From Enterococcus sp. DIV0660C (GTDB lineage Bacteria > Bacillota > Bacilli > Lactobacillales > Enterococcaceae): a stretch of DNA of 64,000 nt. The notes beneath the pieces were generated by a model. It ran no database searches. It had not been told where the DNA came from and was given only the letters and a program-made list of their open reading frames with translations. How positions within the stretch are numbered: the first letter of the stretch is position 1; the number at the start of each line of letters is the position of its first letter. The stretch spans positions 1-64,000 of the forward strand of contig NZ_JAFLWA010000034.1 in NCBI RefSeq assembly GCF_017316125.1, read 5' to 3'. The position numbers were made by a program, and so were the translations under genes. Below, one piece after another: positions 8,459 through 20,430 of the stretch.

Positions 8459-9382
8459 TCATCTTTGAATAAATTCATATGGAATCTTGATTTGTTCAGG
8501 TTTCTTTTTCAAGAATAAGTAAAATGCCATTTCCCCACACTTTTTCAAGTGATGGTCAATGGTGGAAAAGTTCAATAGCTCACTCACATACAGATTATCT
8601 CTGCCAACTAATTTAGGTGCTCTTCCTTTAGGAAATGCTTTGAGGATACCAGCTGCAACCATATCTGCATTTGTAAAAATACCGTCTACTGGATGCTCAT
8701 TAAAAAAGGTCCCCGCCTTGATTCCATCTTCCAACCCAATACAGTCCCAGAAAACCATTTCTTCTTCAAAATTTGGATAGAGTTTCCGACATAATTGTAA
8801 GGTGATTTTAGAATTGAAACTGATTCGGCTACTCCTTCCTAAAGTAACACCCAATTTTTTGACACCAATTTTTTGTAAATACTCCAATGCTTCTGTAATC
8901 GACTGCTCCCGATCGATAAATACGCAACTTGACTTTTCATCTTTGATTTCTTCACAAAAAATAATAGGACCATATTTTTGATATGCCTTCAGTGTTTCTA
9001 ATGAATTAGCACGTGATGTTACAACTAGGCCATCAAATCTTTTTGCTGCAAATTCTTCGAGATACGCTTTCTCACGATTTATTTGATAATTTGTTGGTAA
9101 TAAAGTGACTTTATAATTGGAATCAAAGGCTGCCTCATTGATTCCGCTAATCAGCTGATCAAAGTAGGGGTGATTAGTGTAGGGCAAAATGACGCCCAAA
9201 TTTTTCGTTTCCCCATAACTTAATGTTCGTGCATTTGCATTAGGAATATAATCTAGTTCCTTCATAACCGCTAAAATTTCTGCACGTTTCTTTTCATCCA
9301 CATAAGGGTGTTCATTAATAACTCGAGAAATAGTCGAAACGGAATAGCCTGTCAAACGTGCAATATCTCGAATAGTTGCCAC
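8459..9382 (-). CDS. LacI family transcriptional regulator
   Basis: A 307-residue repressor with GTG start. The LacI helix-turn-helix IRDIARLTGYSVSTISRVINEHPYV is at residues 4-28, the hinge helix region NANARTLS near 48-55, and a periplasmic-binding-protein-like sugar domain follows. It is somewhat shorter than the usual 330 residues. No sugar genes adjoin it, so its target is not evident. The 89-residue ORF upstream ends 18 bp before it, and the two are probably cotranscribed. Confidence 0.88.
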   Translation of the reverse strand: MATIRDIARLTGYSVSTISRVINEHPYVDEKKRAEILAVMKELDYIPNANARTLSYGETKNLGVILPYTNHPYFDQLISGINEAAFDSNYKVTLLPTNYQINREKAYLEEFAAKRFDGLVVTSRANSLETLKAYQKYGPIIFCEEIKDEKSSCVFIDREQSITEALEYLQKIGVKKLGVTLGRSSRISFNSKITLQLCRKLYPNFEEEMVFWDCIGLEDGIKAGTFFNEHPVDGIFTNADMVAAGILKAFPKGRAPKLVGRDNLYVSELLNFSTIDHHLKKCGEMAFYLFLKKKPEQIKIPYEFIQR

Positions 9383-9400
9383 GATGTCAATCCACCTACC

Positions 9401-9670
9401 TTAAACGAAAAGTTTTTCTTGTAGATAGTCTATCACAGCTGGCCCACATTCATAAAATTGATACAACTTTTCTTGATAATAAAAACTAATTCGTTGTCCG
9501 CCCCAAAAGGTATCTTTGGTTAAATTGGTTAACTCGCTGATATCAATTTTTTCTATCACTGGTTTATTCAGGCCTTGAAAACTTTTTAAAACTAATTTAT
9601 TTTCACGACAATCTACCAACGCGTAAAAACAAGTGCTTGATGTTCCTAAAATTTTCACATAAGTATGCAT
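9401..9670 (-). CDS. Small conserved-looking protein of unknown function
   Basis: An 89-residue ORF. A longer reading upstream exists, but AAGGAGGG lies 7 bases before the ATG at 9670, which fixes this start. It has no signal peptide or membrane span; the sequence is beta-rich (MHTYVKILGTSSTCFYALVD...) and ends YLQEKLFV. I do not recognise it. Its tight position before the LacI gene suggests a shared transcript. Confidence 0.6.
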   Translation of the reverse strand: MHTYVKILGTSSTCFYALVDCRENKLVLKSFQGLNKPVIEKIDISELTNLTKDTFWGGQRISFYYQEKLYQFYECGPAVIDYLQEKLFV

Positions 9671-9746
9671 AGGTAAGCCCTCCTTCTTGATAGTTCGAGT
9701 ATAATTTATGAAACGCGTCCCAGAGCAAGCAAAACGTTTTGATAAC

Positions 9747-9794
9747 AAAAAAGAAGACAGTTGACGGATGAATTCGTCAACTGTCTTCTTTTTT
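9747..9794. terminator. Strong symmetric hairpin terminator
   Basis: A 20-bp perfect stem (AAAAAAGAAGACAGTTGACG and complement) with an 8-base loop and A/T tails. It lies between groEL and the small ORF at 9401 on the minus strand. It acts as a second groEL terminator or isolates the LacI unit. Confidence 0.85.
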
Positions 9795-9835
9795 ATTTAG
9801 ATGATTGTTCTTTATCTGTAGATACCTCATTCAAT

Positions 9836-9867
9836 AAAAGAGAGCTGTAACCATACAGCTCTCTTTT
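9836..9867 (-). terminator. groEL terminator
   Basis: AAAAGAGAGCTGT/ACAGCTCTCTTTT stem with a 6-base loop, 15 bp past the groEL stop on the minus strand. Confidence 0.88.
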
Positions 9868-9882
9868 ATATATGTTAGATTA

Positions 9883-11538
<1,656 letters not shown>

Positions 11539-11548
11539 TTATCTAACT

Positions 11549-11833
11549 TTACTCAACGATCGCCATAATATCTTTGCCAGAAACGATCAAATATTCTTTG
11601 CCTTCAAATTTCACTTCTGTTCCGGCATACTTTTCAAACATTACTTGATCGCCTTCTTTAACAGCGGCAGGAACTTTTTCACCGTTTTCTAATAAACGGC
11701 CTTCACCAACCGCAACGATTCTACCAGTTTGTGGTTTTTCTTTTGCAGAGGAAGCTAAGACGATTCCTCCCACAGTTTTTTCTTCTTCTTTTGCGACTTC
11801 GATGATGACACGGTCACCTAATGGTTTTAACAC
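11549..11833 (-). CDS. groS: Co-chaperonin GroES (Hsp10)
   Basis: The 94-residue chaperonin lid. The start is GTG at 11833 with GGAGGG eight bases upstream; it gives [13 protein letters not shown], which fits family length, while a longer in-frame ATG reading would run into the CIRCE element. The mobile loop is [16 protein letters not shown]. It ends 40 bp before groL and shares its CIRCE promoter. Confidence 0.97.
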   Translation of the reverse strand: MLKPLGDRVIIEVAKEEEKTVGGIVLASSAKEKPQTGRIVAVGEGRLLENGEKVPAAVKEGDQVMFEKYAGTEVKFEGKEYLIVSGKDIMAIVE

Positions 11834-11868
11834 GATAAATCCCTCCGATAACACGATTTTTAGTTCTG

Positions 11869-11895
11869 TTAGCACTCTTACTCATCGAGTGCTAA
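11869..11895 (-). promoter_or_regulatory. CIRCE operator of groESL
   Basis: TTAGCACTC-N9-GAGTGCTAA, an exact match to the HrcA-binding CIRCE element. It lies between the groES promoter and start codon, as in other Firmicutes. Confidence 0.97.
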
Positions 11896-11907
11896 CCTAC
11901 ATTTTTA

Positions 11908-11936
11908 ATAATACTCATTCTGCTCCTTTTTTGCAA
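11908..11936 (-). promoter_or_regulatory. groESL vegetative promoter
   Basis: Minus-strand TTGCAA (11936-11931), 17-bp spacer, TATTAT (11913-11908). The CIRCE element starts 12 bp past the -10 box. Confidence 0.8.
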
Positions 11937-12068
11937 GCTTTTTAAATCAAAGAAATCTGATTTTTTATTTTCATCGGCGAACAACTTTCGTATGGTATAA
12001 TTACCAATAAATCTTGACTACTAACACAGGTAAGCCATCTTTTATAAGAGCCTGCAAGGAGGAATTTT

Positions 12069-12722
12069 ATGTCATTAAAAAAATATAGTCTACTAAGCAT
12101 TTTTTGCTACGGTTTAGTTTTTGTTTCCCCTGTACTTTTGAGCATTACTGGTATTGTTACTACTTCGACTGGTTTGATTTCAGCGACAACGATCACGTAT
12201 TTACTAGGAGCTTTGATTCTACTATTTCTGTATTTTAAGCAAAAAGAACCTTTAACGATAGAAGCAGATGTACCCAAAGCAAGTGTTCCTGAAATCATTT
12301 TGCTTGGATTAGGTGGTATTTTGATAGCGATCCTTTTACAAGGTGTAGCTGTCAGAATAGAAACTTTTTTATTTGGTCAAAGCGCTCCATCTGAAAATAC
12401 GCAAAATATCATCCAGATGATTTTAAAAGCACCTGCCTTTATTTTAGCAACGACTATTGGTGGCCCAATTATGGAAGAACTTGTTTTTCGTCGTAGCATT
12501 CTAGGTCTTATTAGTCACTACTCTAATTTTTGGGTAGGCGCTGTAATCAGTTCTCTACTTTTTGCCGTTGCACATGCAGATGGACATCTATTAGTTTACT
12601 TTTTTTTGGGTTTCTTCTTTAGTTTATTGTATAAATCAACTGGTCGAATTTGGACTTCGATGATCACACACGTTGGTATGAATACATTAGTTATCGTTGT
12701 ACAGTTGTTGATCCAAAAATAA
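12069..12722 (+). CDS. CPBP family intramembrane metalloprotease
   Basis: A 217-residue membrane protein with about six hydrophobic spans. The CPBP (Abi/Rce1-like) motifs are in the C-terminal half: EELVFRR (glutamates and arginine) near residues 138-144, FAVAHAD near 166-172, and a final His region (THVGMNTLVIV). Such proteins cleave prenylated or secreted peptides and can give bacteriocin self-protection. No bacteriocin gene adjoins it. RBS AAGGAGG is 7 bases before ATG. Confidence 0.88.
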   Translation: MSLKKYSLLSIFCYGLVFVSPVLLSITGIVTTSTGLISATTITYLLGALILLFLYFKQKEPLTIEADVPKASVPEIILLGLGGILIAILLQGVAVRIETFLFGQSAPSENTQNIIQMILKAPAFILATTIGGPIMEELVFRRSILGLISHYSNFWVGAVISSLLFAVAHADGHLLVYFFLGFFFSLLYKSTGRIWTSMITHVGMNTLVIVVQLLIQK

Positions 12723-12737
12723 TTTTCACCTTCAATT

Positions 12738-12779
12738 AAAAACTGCGACAAAATCTCAAATGATTTTGTCGCAGTTTTT
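12738..12779. terminator. Bidirectional terminator
   Basis: An 18-bp perfect stem AAAAACTGCGACAAAATC/GATTTTGTCGCAGTTTTT with a 6-base loop, between the convergent CPBP and bgl genes. Confidence 0.93.
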
Positions 12780-12781
12780 TT

Positions 12782-14224
<1,443 letters not shown>

Positions 14225-14251
14225 TCATTTCTTATTAATTTGTAAAATCGT

Positions 14252-15583
14252 TTATAAAACTTGTGACTCTTCTAATTGATCTGCTTCCTCAAAAGAAAGA
14301 TTATTTTCTTGTGCATAATTCATTGCATCGATTTTCTTCACAAATGGTAGATAGATAAAGAAACCAACTGCTAAAACAAATGTTTGTAACAATGCTGCTT
14401 GCCAGCCACCTACTAAAAAGCCTGAGATAATTGGTGGTGTTGTCCATGGTACTTGTACAGCTGTGAATAACGGAACTAGTCCTGTATACAAAGCAAAGTA
14501 AGTGATCACGCCAGAAACAACTGGCGTTGCAATAAATGGAATGGCCATAATCGGGTTCATTACAATCGGTGTTGCAAAAATAATTGGTTCGTTAATGTTA
14601 AAGATAGCTGGTGCTAAAGATAAACGACCAAGTTGTTTGAACTGCGCTGATTTTGCAAAGAAAACCATGAACATCACGACACCAATTGTCATTCCAGCAC
14701 CTGTTACTGTCATAAATTGATCTAAAAATTGTTGTGTAACGATATGTCCACCATTCGCAACAGTCAATGCTTTACCAGACTCAAGAATCTCTGTGTTTGC
14801 TAATGAATTTGCTTGTAAGATTGGTCCCATGATCCCGCCGACAATCGTTGAACCATGTACCCCAAAGAACCATAAGAATGGAACTAAGAAACCAAGCATC
14901 AATGCACCACCAAGTGAATCAGTTACACCTTGCATTGGGCTTTGGATTACTTCGTAAATCCATTGAATCATTGTTGTGCTGAAGACTGCATCAAAGAAAA
15001 TATATACAAGCATTGCAAAAGTGATCAACACAGCTGCTGGAATCAATGCAGTAAATGAGTTAGCCACATTATCGGGCACTTGCTCAGGCAATTTGATTCG
15101 AATATCTCTTTTTAGGAACCAAGTGTAGCCCCATCCAACAAATAATCCCACCAAGATTGCACTGATCATTCCTTGACCACCAGTCCAAGCTTTATCAATT
15201 ACGTTTCCAATTACAACACCAGATTCTGCATCCGTCACATCTGAACGCATTGTTAATAAAAAGATAACTAATGCAATCATTCCTGCTGGCAATCCTTCAA
15301 ATCCTTCGTCTTTAACGTAAGAATAAGCAATCCCAACTACTGCAAAAATTGCCATGATCGCAAATGAAGCACCATACGCTTGATTAAAGTAAACAGCAAG
15401 ACCAGAATTATTGACCCATTCTGAAACGGCTGTAACTGGGAAGTTCGCTAGTAATAGAAAAACCGAACCAACAATGGTGAAAGGCATTGTATATAACATC
15501 CCATTACGCAAAGCAGTAATAGGCTTTGTATTAACAAATTTTAAAACCGGAGGTAAAACTTTCTCATTAATCCATTCGTTCAT
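14252..15583 (-). CDS. PTS cellobiose-type transporter subunit IIC
   Basis: A 443-residue EIIC of the lactose/cellobiose family with about ten membrane spans. The start MNEWINEKVLPPV at 15583 has AAGGAGAG seven bases upstream; a longer in-frame ATG reading lacks an RBS. Family blocks INEPIIFATPIVMNP and FGVHGSTIVGGI are clear. No IIA or IIB genes are in the operon, so these must come from elsewhere. It is cotranscribed with the GH1 phospho-glucosidase, so a beta-glucoside such as cellobiose is likely. Confidence 0.92.
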   Translation of the reverse strand: MNEWINEKVLPPVLKFVNTKPITALRNGMLYTMPFTIVGSVFLLLANFPVTAVSEWVNNSGLAVYFNQAYGASFAIMAIFAVVGIAYSYVKDEGFEGLPAGMIALVIFLLTMRSDVTDAESGVVIGNVIDKAWTGGQGMISAILVGLFVGWGYTWFLKRDIRIKLPEQVPDNVANSFTALIPAAVLITFAMLVYIFFDAVFSTTMIQWIYEVIQSPMQGVTDSLGGALMLGFLVPFLWFFGVHGSTIVGGIMGPILQANSLANTEILESGKALTVANGGHIVTQQFLDQFMTVTGAGMTIGVVMFMVFFAKSAQFKQLGRLSLAPAIFNINEPIIFATPIVMNPIMAIPFIATPVVSGVITYFALYTGLVPLFTAVQVPWTTPPIISGFLVGGWQAALLQTFVLAVGFFIYLPFVKKIDAMNYAQENNLSFEEADQLEESQVL

Positions 15584-15683
15584 AATACATCTCTCCTTAT
15601 CCAAGTAAATTAAAAAAATCATCCAATAAAAAATAAGTGCACTTCATCCAATAAATCCTTTTCTATACTCCTTTCTTTCGCTT

Positions 15684-15697
15684 TGTATCCGTTTACA
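15684..15697 (-). promoter_or_regulatory. cre site (CcpA operator)
   Basis: TGTATCCGTTTACA, one mismatch from the cre consensus TGWAANCGNTNWCA read on the minus strand. It sits about 100 bp before the PTS start and next to a likely promoter (minus TTGGCA at 15723-15718). It points to carbon catabolite repression of the PTS-bglA operon. Confidence 0.75.
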
Positions 15698-15749
15698 TAT
15701 ATAACTATAACTAACCTTGCCAAAGAAAAAAAGAGCTCAGCCGTATGCA

Positions 15750-15761
15750 GGAACATGTTCC
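15750..15761. promoter_or_regulatory. Perfect 12-bp palindrome GGAACATGTTCC
   Basis: It lies between the RpiR stop codon and the PTS promoter, just upstream of the -35 region. It may be the operator for the RpiR regulator. This is inference from position and symmetry only. Confidence 0.35.
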
Positions 15762-15776
15762 AACAAAAAAAACAGG

Positions 15777-16526
15777 CTAATGTGCTCTTTCCATTTCTTG
15801 ACTCGCTTTTTGCGCTAACATTTCTAATAAGGTCACCACTGGGACTTGTGTCGTAAGATTCAGTGACTCCTCTTTTCCTCTTGTTTCTGGCATATAATAA
15901 GACAAATTGTAGTCTGCCAAACGAGCAATCGTTGACGTTTCGTCATTGGTAATACTCAAGACTTTCGCACCATAACGCTTAAAAGCTTCTGTTTTTTCGA
16001 TCATTTCAGACGTCTCACCTGATACGGACAAAATAATCGCTAATGTACTTTCTAAACCACGAGAAGGAACTGGGGCGAATGGATCAGTGATACTATATGC
16101 ATTCAATCCTAAATTGATAAAGTAGCGGCTGCCATATAATCCCAGAACACCACTTGTACCAATTCCAGAAAAAGCAACATGACGAGCTTCTACAATCATT
16201 TGTACTGCTTGTTCCAAAACGATTCGATAGCTTTCATTGTTGACTTTTTTCAAAAAAGAATCCACTTGAACAGTTGCATCATAAAATTGTTCAAACATTT
16301 GCTGCTTCGCTTGTGTCTGATAATTTTTGATTGCAAATTTCAACTCGGAAAAACCTTGTAAACCTAATTTGTTACAACAACGTAAAATCGTCGTGGTCGA
16401 CACATGACACGCATCTGATAATTGACGAATCGTCATTCTTGAAACTTCCTCTAAATTGGCAATCAAATAATTATAAACAATCATTTCTAGTTCATTTAAC
16501 TGCTTTATTTTTTCTGATTCAAACAC
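15777..16526 (-). CDS. RpiR/MurR family transcriptional regulator
   Basis: A 249-residue regulator: HTH_6 domain in the first 75 residues (MTIRQLSDACHVSTTTILRCCNKLG) and a SIS sugar-phosphate-binding domain after about residue 105 (FSGIGTSGVLGLYG, LSVSGETSEMIE). The start is GTG at 16526 with GGGGAGGG upstream; an ATG 18 bases earlier has no RBS. It is just upstream of, and in the same direction as, the cellobiose-type PTS operon and probably controls it. Confidence 0.88.
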   Translation of the reverse strand: MFESEKIKQLNELEMIVYNYLIANLEEVSRMTIRQLSDACHVSTTTILRCCNKLGLQGFSELKFAIKNYQTQAKQQMFEQFYDATVQVDSFLKKVNNESYRIVLEQAVQMIVEARHVAFSGIGTSGVLGLYGSRYFINLGLNAYSITDPFAPVPSRGLESTLAIILSVSGETSEMIEKTEAFKRYGAKVLSITNDETSTIARLADYNLSYYMPETRGKEESLNLTTQVPVVTLLEMLAQKASQEMERAH

Positions 16527-16619
16527 TGTTTTCCCTCCCCTCATTATCTTTTAATTATAACAGAGCAATAAATATAAAAGAAAGTCTGGCACTGAATTCT
16601 TCCAGAAAAAACCAATTCT

Positions 16620-16648
16620 TTGACCCTACTCACATAACTTCATACAAT
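16620..16648 (+). promoter_or_regulatory. Promoter of the NAD(P)-binding protein gene
   Basis: TTGACC, 17-bp spacer, TACAAT, 25 bp before the ATG. Confidence 0.7.
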
Positions 16649-16673
16649 AAAGGAAATGATAGGAGGTTTTTTG

Positions 16674-17303
16674 ATGAAAATAGCAATTATTGGTGCAACT
16701 GGTCACGCAGGTTCATTGATTTTAAAGGAGGCCCTTGCTCGTCAGCTCGATGTTACAGCCGTTGTCAGAAATGCCAAAAAACTAACAGTAGCTGTTCCAT
16801 TTATTGAAAAAGATTTATACGATTTGGCGACTGAAGACCTTGCTTCTTTTGACATTGTTATTGATGCATTCAACGCACCCGCAGGCAAGGAAGAAATGCA
16901 TCAAACATCCCTTGCTCATTTAGCAAAAATTTTAACGAATACTTCGACTCGGTTACTTGTCGTTGGCGGTGCGTCTTCTCTATTTACTGACCCAGAAAAA
17001 ACAACTCGGATGATTGACCAAGTACCAAAAGACGCGCCTTTTTATCCAACAGCTTTCCATATGTCACAAGCGCTTGCTCATTTAAAAAACACAAAGGGAC
17101 TTCGTTGGACCTATATCAGTCCGGCTGCGTTCTTCAATCCAACTGGCGAACGAACTGGAAAATATCAATTAAATGACGACTTTCTTCACAACAATGCACA
17201 TGGAGAAAGTGTTATCAGTATGGCGGACTATGCCATTGCTTTAATTGATGAGGTCTTAGCAGATAAGCATGAAAACGAGCATATTAGTGTTGTAAGTCAA
17301 TAA
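16674..17303 (+). CDS. NAD(P)-binding oxidoreductase (NmrA/YwnB-like)
   Basis: A 209-residue atypical short-chain dehydrogenase. The dinucleotide motif GATGHAG is at residues 7-13, with LLVVGGASSLF and YISPAAFFNP as the later family blocks. It acts in the cytoplasm as a single-domain NAD(P)H-dependent protein with no assigned substrate. AGGAGG lies 7 bases before the ATG at 16674, which excludes the in-frame ATG six codons upstream. It stands alone between RpiR and WalJ with its own promoter and terminator. Confidence 0.85.
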   Translation: MKIAIIGATGHAGSLILKEALARQLDVTAVVRNAKKLTVAVPFIEKDLYDLATEDLASFDIVIDAFNAPAGKEEMHQTSLAHLAKILTNTSTRLLVVGGASSLFTDPEKTTRMIDQVPKDAPFYPTAFHMSQALAHLKNTKGLRWTYISPAAFFNPTGERTGKYQLNDDFLHNNAHGESVISMADYAIALIDEVLADKHENEHISVVSQ

Positions 17304-17310
17304 AGTAAAT

Positions 17311-17350
17311 AAAAAATCCCAATAGTTTAAGCAAACTGTTGGGATTTTTT
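17311..17350. terminator. Bidirectional terminator
   Basis: An 18-bp stem AAAAAATCCCAATAGTTT/AAACTGTTGGGATTTTTT (one mismatch) with a 4-base loop, between the oxidoreductase gene and convergent walJ. Confidence 0.93.
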
Positions 17351-17372
17351 ATGATATTTTTGGAACAATTTG

Positions 17373-18182
17373 TTAGATTGAAAACAATTCCGTTGCTTGA
17401 TCTGGATCCGTATCGTACACATCAAAATCAGACCCCACACCGAAATCTTTTTCTTTTAATATGTTTTCCATCGTCAAATGAGCTAGCTCTTTCAAGTTAT
17501 TTTCCTTACTCAAGTGACCTAAATAAATACGTTTCGTTCGATTACCAATCACATCAGTCATCACTAATGCACCATCTTCATTTGATAAATGACCACGATC
17601 TCCTAAAATTCGTTGTTTTAAATTCCACGGATACGAACCCATCCGTAACATTTCCAAGTCATGATTACTTTCCATCAGATAACCATCTGCGTTTTCAATA
17701 ACCCCACGCATATAATCACTACAGTAACCAGTATCCGTTAACATCACGAAAGAACGATTTTCTTTGTAGATACGATAAAACTGTGGCGCAGCCGCATCAT
17801 GCGAAACACCAAAACTTTCAATATCGACATCTCCAAAAGTTTGGACTTTTCCCATTTCAAATAAATGTTTTTGCTCGACGGGTACATTACCGATCAACGG
17901 CGACATTGCTTCCCACGTTTTTTCATTGGCATACACGTCTAAATGGTATTTCCGTGCCAGTACACCTACACCATGAATGTGATCTCGATGTTCATGCGTC
18001 ACAAGAATACCATCTAAGTCTTCAGGTTTACGATCAATTTGAGCCATCAAGGAAGTAATTTTTTTCCCGCTAAGACCTGCATCCACCAATAGTCGTTTCT
18101 TCTCACTTTCCAAATAAAGTGAGTTTCCTGAACTCCCACTCGCAAGGATACTGATTTTAAAAGCTGGTTTTTCTTGGACCAT
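17373..18182 (-). CDS. walJ: WalJ/YycJ MBL-fold hydrolase
   Basis: A 269-residue metallo-beta-lactamase-fold protein, last gene of the wal operon. It starts after a short lead with ISILASGSSGNSLYLES; the metal motif THEHRDHIHG is near residues 61-70, with further ligands in SNHDLEML and GHLSNEDG. Family members are linked to cell-wall and DNA-replication coordination. The usual downstream htrA is not here; the operon ends at a strong terminator. Confidence 0.93.
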   Translation of the reverse strand: MVQEKPAFKISILASGSSGNSLYLESEKKRLLVDAGLSGKKITSLMAQIDRKPEDLDGILVTHEHRDHIHGVGVLARKYHLDVYANEKTWEAMSPLIGNVPVEQKHLFEMGKVQTFGDVDIESFGVSHDAAAPQFYRIYKENRSFVMLTDTGYCSDYMRGVIENADGYLMESNHDLEMLRMGSYPWNLKQRILGDRGHLSNEDGALVMTDVIGNRTKRIYLGHLSKENNLKELAHLTMENILKEKDFGVGSDFDVYDTDPDQATELFSI

Positions 18183-18237
18183 TTATTTATTACTTCCCTT
18201 CTTCACACTGTAAACTTTTTTCATTATACCTACTTTT

Positions 18238-19110
18238 TTAATTATCTTCCACTTTTGGAACCACATTATTTGTCACAATGGTGTTACTGAATGCATTAAC
18301 GGATTCAATTTGAACACTTTTATCACTTGTTTCAATAGCCACATACCAAATTGGAACGTACACATTTTTTTCTCGAACCTTTACGATGCAAGAATAAGCA
18401 AGTTGACGCCATAAAATTTTTGAAGAACTAGGAATCTTATTATTCACATAAAGCGTTTGGATTGCTTCTTCTTCTGAATATAGATCCATTTTTTCACGTA
18501 GCTGTTCAATATTCGTTAAATGTGTTTGCGTATATTTCGTCAGTTGGTAGACACCATCATCCTTTTCCACCATAAAATTGATTTCAGCTGTGTCATCATG
18601 AAATGGAATTCCTTCATACGACTGACTCGCCTGAATCTCTAGTGAATCTCCGTCTAATGTCGAGAAATTCGTCATAAATTCATATTCATCGCCATAAAGC
18701 ACATTATTTTGGCTATTCAAAAATTCCGTAATCGAATGTTTAGTTTGTTTATTGTCGATCTTGTACTTTTCGGATTCTTCAGTAGCAAACGTCTTCGTTA
18801 AAGTAGACAGCCCGTCAAAAGTGATGCCGCTACGAAGCAACCCCGTAGAATTCTTTTTTCGATGTTGTGTTAAGACCGTGCCTAAATCACTTTGTTCAGC
18901 ACTTAAATAATATCCTTGCTTGCTCTCAGAAGAAATATTCCCTGAATAAGAAATATCATCACTAGCTAGACGATTTTGTATTGACTCCGTTTGATCTGAT
19001 CGTATCACATTGTTTTCTTGGTTCATTGCCTCGTGATAACTGCTGAATAAAAAAATATTGAGACCTAAGAAAGCTAGGAAAAAAATCCATTCAATTTTTT
19101 TAAAGTCCAC
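18238..19110 (-). CDS. walI: WalI/YycI, WalK-regulating membrane protein
   Basis: A 290-residue bitopic protein with one N-terminal membrane helix (IEWIFFLAFLGLNIFLFSSY, residues 6-25) and an extracellular YycI domain. GTG start directly follows the walH stop, with GGAGG eight bases upstream. With WalH it binds WalK in the membrane and tunes its kinase activity. Confidence 0.92.
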   Translation of the reverse strand: MDFKKIEWIFFLAFLGLNIFLFSSYHEAMNQENNVIRSDQTESIQNRLASDDISYSGNISSESKQGYYLSAEQSDLGTVLTQHRKKNSTGLLRSGITFDGLSTLTKTFATEESEKYKIDNKQTKHSITEFLNSQNNVLYGDEYEFMTNFSTLDGDSLEIQASQSYEGIPFHDDTAEINFMVEKDDGVYQLTKYTQTHLTNIEQLREKMDLYSEEEAIQTLYVNNKIPSSSKILWRQLAYSCIVKVREKNVYVPIWYVAIETSDKSVQIESVNAFSNTIVTNNVVPKVEDN

Positions 19111-20430
19111 TTAGTTCGCCTCCATTTCAGCTAGTTTGTTAGACAATTCACTGGCAGAGTACCAATTCCCTTGATATTTCACATACCATTCTGGTAGCAA
19201 ATCTACGACTCGGTTTGTTTCTTTGATATTTTGCCACGTATAACCAATGATGACCGATTCAAGTTCTTCTTTTTCCACACCATGGGTAACCAATTGTTGA
19301 ATCACTTCAGCTGTGCTAGCCAATTCTACTGATTCATCTGAAGGGATAGGTACTTGAATCGCATTTAAACTAGTCTGAATGTTCACTTGCGCTTTTTCAC
19401 TGGCTTCATCATTAATCGTTATCCCAACTTTTCCTTTACTATCCGTACCAAATACTGGGAAGCCTTCAACAAAAATCCGATAATCGATTTGGTTATCTGT
19501 GCGATCAAAATAATGAAGATTTCCTAAGCTACTACCAATTTTACTGATGTATGGAAAACTTTTTGAATAAATATTTCCATTAGCATTTGTATCAGACAAT
19601 TCTCCTCGAAAATCGACAACTTGACTAGCAGAATGAATTGTCATTGTTTCATTCCCACCATAAAAAATCAATTCGCTACTTTCATCATTGTTTTTTACTT
19701 CATCAGGTGACTGGAAGAAAGCATTTCGAAAAAGTGTATAAGGTTGTTGCGATAGAATGTAACTGTATTTTTTTAACTTGATTGGTGATTCTGTATCATA
19801 TTGTTGAGCAATCACAGATGCTTTTTTAGACATTTTAGTCCATTTATTTTCATCGAAAGATAACTCTTTTTCAATATCCTCCCAATTTAGAGAGATATTG
19901 GCTTCATAGATTGTTTGATGAACAAAGTCCAAGAAACGGATTTTTTTATTTTTTTCATCAAACTGGATACAAGTAAATGAAATCATCTCCGCATCATTGG
20001 ATAGACTACTTATGTCTAAGTTCAATCCAAATGCTTGGATGTATTCTTGTAACAAAAAAGGAGCAAGATAAGTTAACTCAAAACCTTCCGAAAGTTCCTT
20101 TTTCTGATCGAATTCAGTTTTATTTCCTGTAACCACTGCTGCAAGTTTGCCAAAACGAGCTTTACCGATGACTGTTTGTAAACGCGAAACTAAGTTCTCA
20201 CTATTGGTTTCTCGAATATTCTCTCCTTGGACCCACGTCACATGGAGTGGCAAAAAAATTTCTGAAGATTTTCGATTAGCCTGTGATTCAGTCATCACTT
20301 GCGTACTTGTTTCATCCACATTCACTGTTTCTTTTCCAGCAGGACTTAGCCAGATAACATAGGAGAAATATAAACTCAGTGCAACCATCAAAACTAGTCC
20401 AATCCGGATGATTTTTCCTGAAATTTTCAT
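19111..20430 (-). CDS. walH: WalH/YycH, WalK-regulating membrane protein
   Basis: A 439-residue protein with one N-terminal membrane helix (IIRIGLVLMVALSLYFSYVIW) and a large extracellular YycH domain. The ATG at 20430 overlaps the walK stop (ATGA); a GTG two codons earlier is an alternative, as the AGGAGG lies between 4 and 10 bases from either. It partners WalI and WalK. Confidence 0.92.
   Translation of the reverse strand: MKISGKIIRIGLVLMVALSLYFSYVIWLSPAGKETVNVDETSTQVMTESQANRKSSEIFLPLHVTWVQGENIRETNSENLVSRLQTVIGKARFGKLAAVVTGNKTEFDQKKELSEGFELTYLAPFLLQEYIQAFGLNLDISSLSNDAEMISFTCIQFDEKNKKIRFLDFVHQTIYEANISLNWEDIEKELSFDENKWTKMSKKASVIAQQYDTESPIKLKKYSYILSQQPYTLFRNAFFQSPDEVKNNDESSELIFYGGNETMTIHSASQVVDFRGELSDTNANGNIYSKSFPYISKIGSSLGNLHYFDRTDNQIDYRIFVEGFPVFGTDSKGKVGITINDEASEKAQVNIQTSLNAIQVPIPSDESVELASTAEVIQQLVTHGVEKEELESVIIGYTWQNIKETNRVVDLLPEWYVKYQGNWYSASELSNKLAEMEAN

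Noticed and set aside
15750-15761. GGAACATGTTCC as a LexA box
   Set aside because: The arms are two bases closer than in the Gram-positive consensus CGAAC-N4-GTTCG, and the genes nearby are for sugar use.
16331-16807. 158-codon plus-strand ORF over RpiR and the oxidoreductase start
   Set aside because: It runs antisense to one real gene and out of frame with another; the first part looks like reverse-read RpiR.
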